This document shows, one piece after another, positions 5,169 through 5,230 of a DNA stretch of 5,230 nucleotides. The notes below the pieces were generated by a model. The model ran no database searches. It was not told the origin of the DNA and saw only the letters and a program-made list of their open reading frames with translations. Both the position numbers and the translations under genes were made by a program. Every line of letters begins with the position of its first letter. Position 1 is the first letter of the stretch. This DNA is from Acidobacteriota bacterium (GTDB taxonomy: Bacteria > Acidobacteriota > Thermoanaerobaculia > Gp7-AA8): NCBI GenBank assembly GCA_003223695.1, contig QHVY01000448.1, forward strand, positions 1-5,230, written 5' to 3'.

Positions 5169-5230
5169 GGCCTTCTGCAGCGGCTCAGCCGAATTTCGTA
5201 ATGCTTTAATATTACTTATTTGTGTAATGA

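Overview
The window is GC-rich (roughly 60% G+C) bacterial chromosomal DNA, densely packed with protein genes on both strands. I see no RNA genes, CRISPR array, insertion sequence or phage genes. The protein families, especially the secreted TPR protein, the signal-peptide protein with an ITL-type beta domain, and the DUF2231-Rieske fusion, together with AT-rich TTTGAAA repeats between genes, suggest a soil or sediment Acidobacteriota-like organism. This is inference from family recall; no marker gene is present to settle it.

Layout. Bases 1-183 (+) are the 3' end of an unidentified gene. It is followed 31 bp later by a signal-peptide and C-terminal-anchor protein (215-913, +) whose frame is broken by a TAG at codon 60. 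A fragment of a reverse-strand gene resembling the end of a bacterial PH-like domain (899-1072, -) meets an EAL-domain gene that has lost its N-terminal part, including the EAL motif (938-1618, +). A PlsC-type acyltransferase (1592-2308, -) converges on the EAL gene. An AT-rich inverted repeat (2331-2425) separates it from a DUF72/YecE-family gene (2423-3127, -). Twenty bases further, a secreted TPR protein (3148-4434, +) is transcribed divergently. A membrane DUF2231-Rieske protein (4380-5168 or longer, -) converges on it and runs to or past the right edge.

There is no obvious single pathway; the genes look like unrelated housekeeping and envelope functions. The most notable points are three. 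First, a nearly symmetric divergent promoter at 3125-3150 in which one ACTATAAT core gives a -10 box on each strand, each exactly 6 nt from a start codon, so both mRNAs would be leaderless. Second, there are two sharp junctions (about 1073-1087 and at 4416) where two oppositely oriented genes lose family similarity at the same point, plus one nonsense codon, suggesting local deletion and decay or an assembly artefact. Third, the palindrome CGATCG is strongly over-represented (15 copies).
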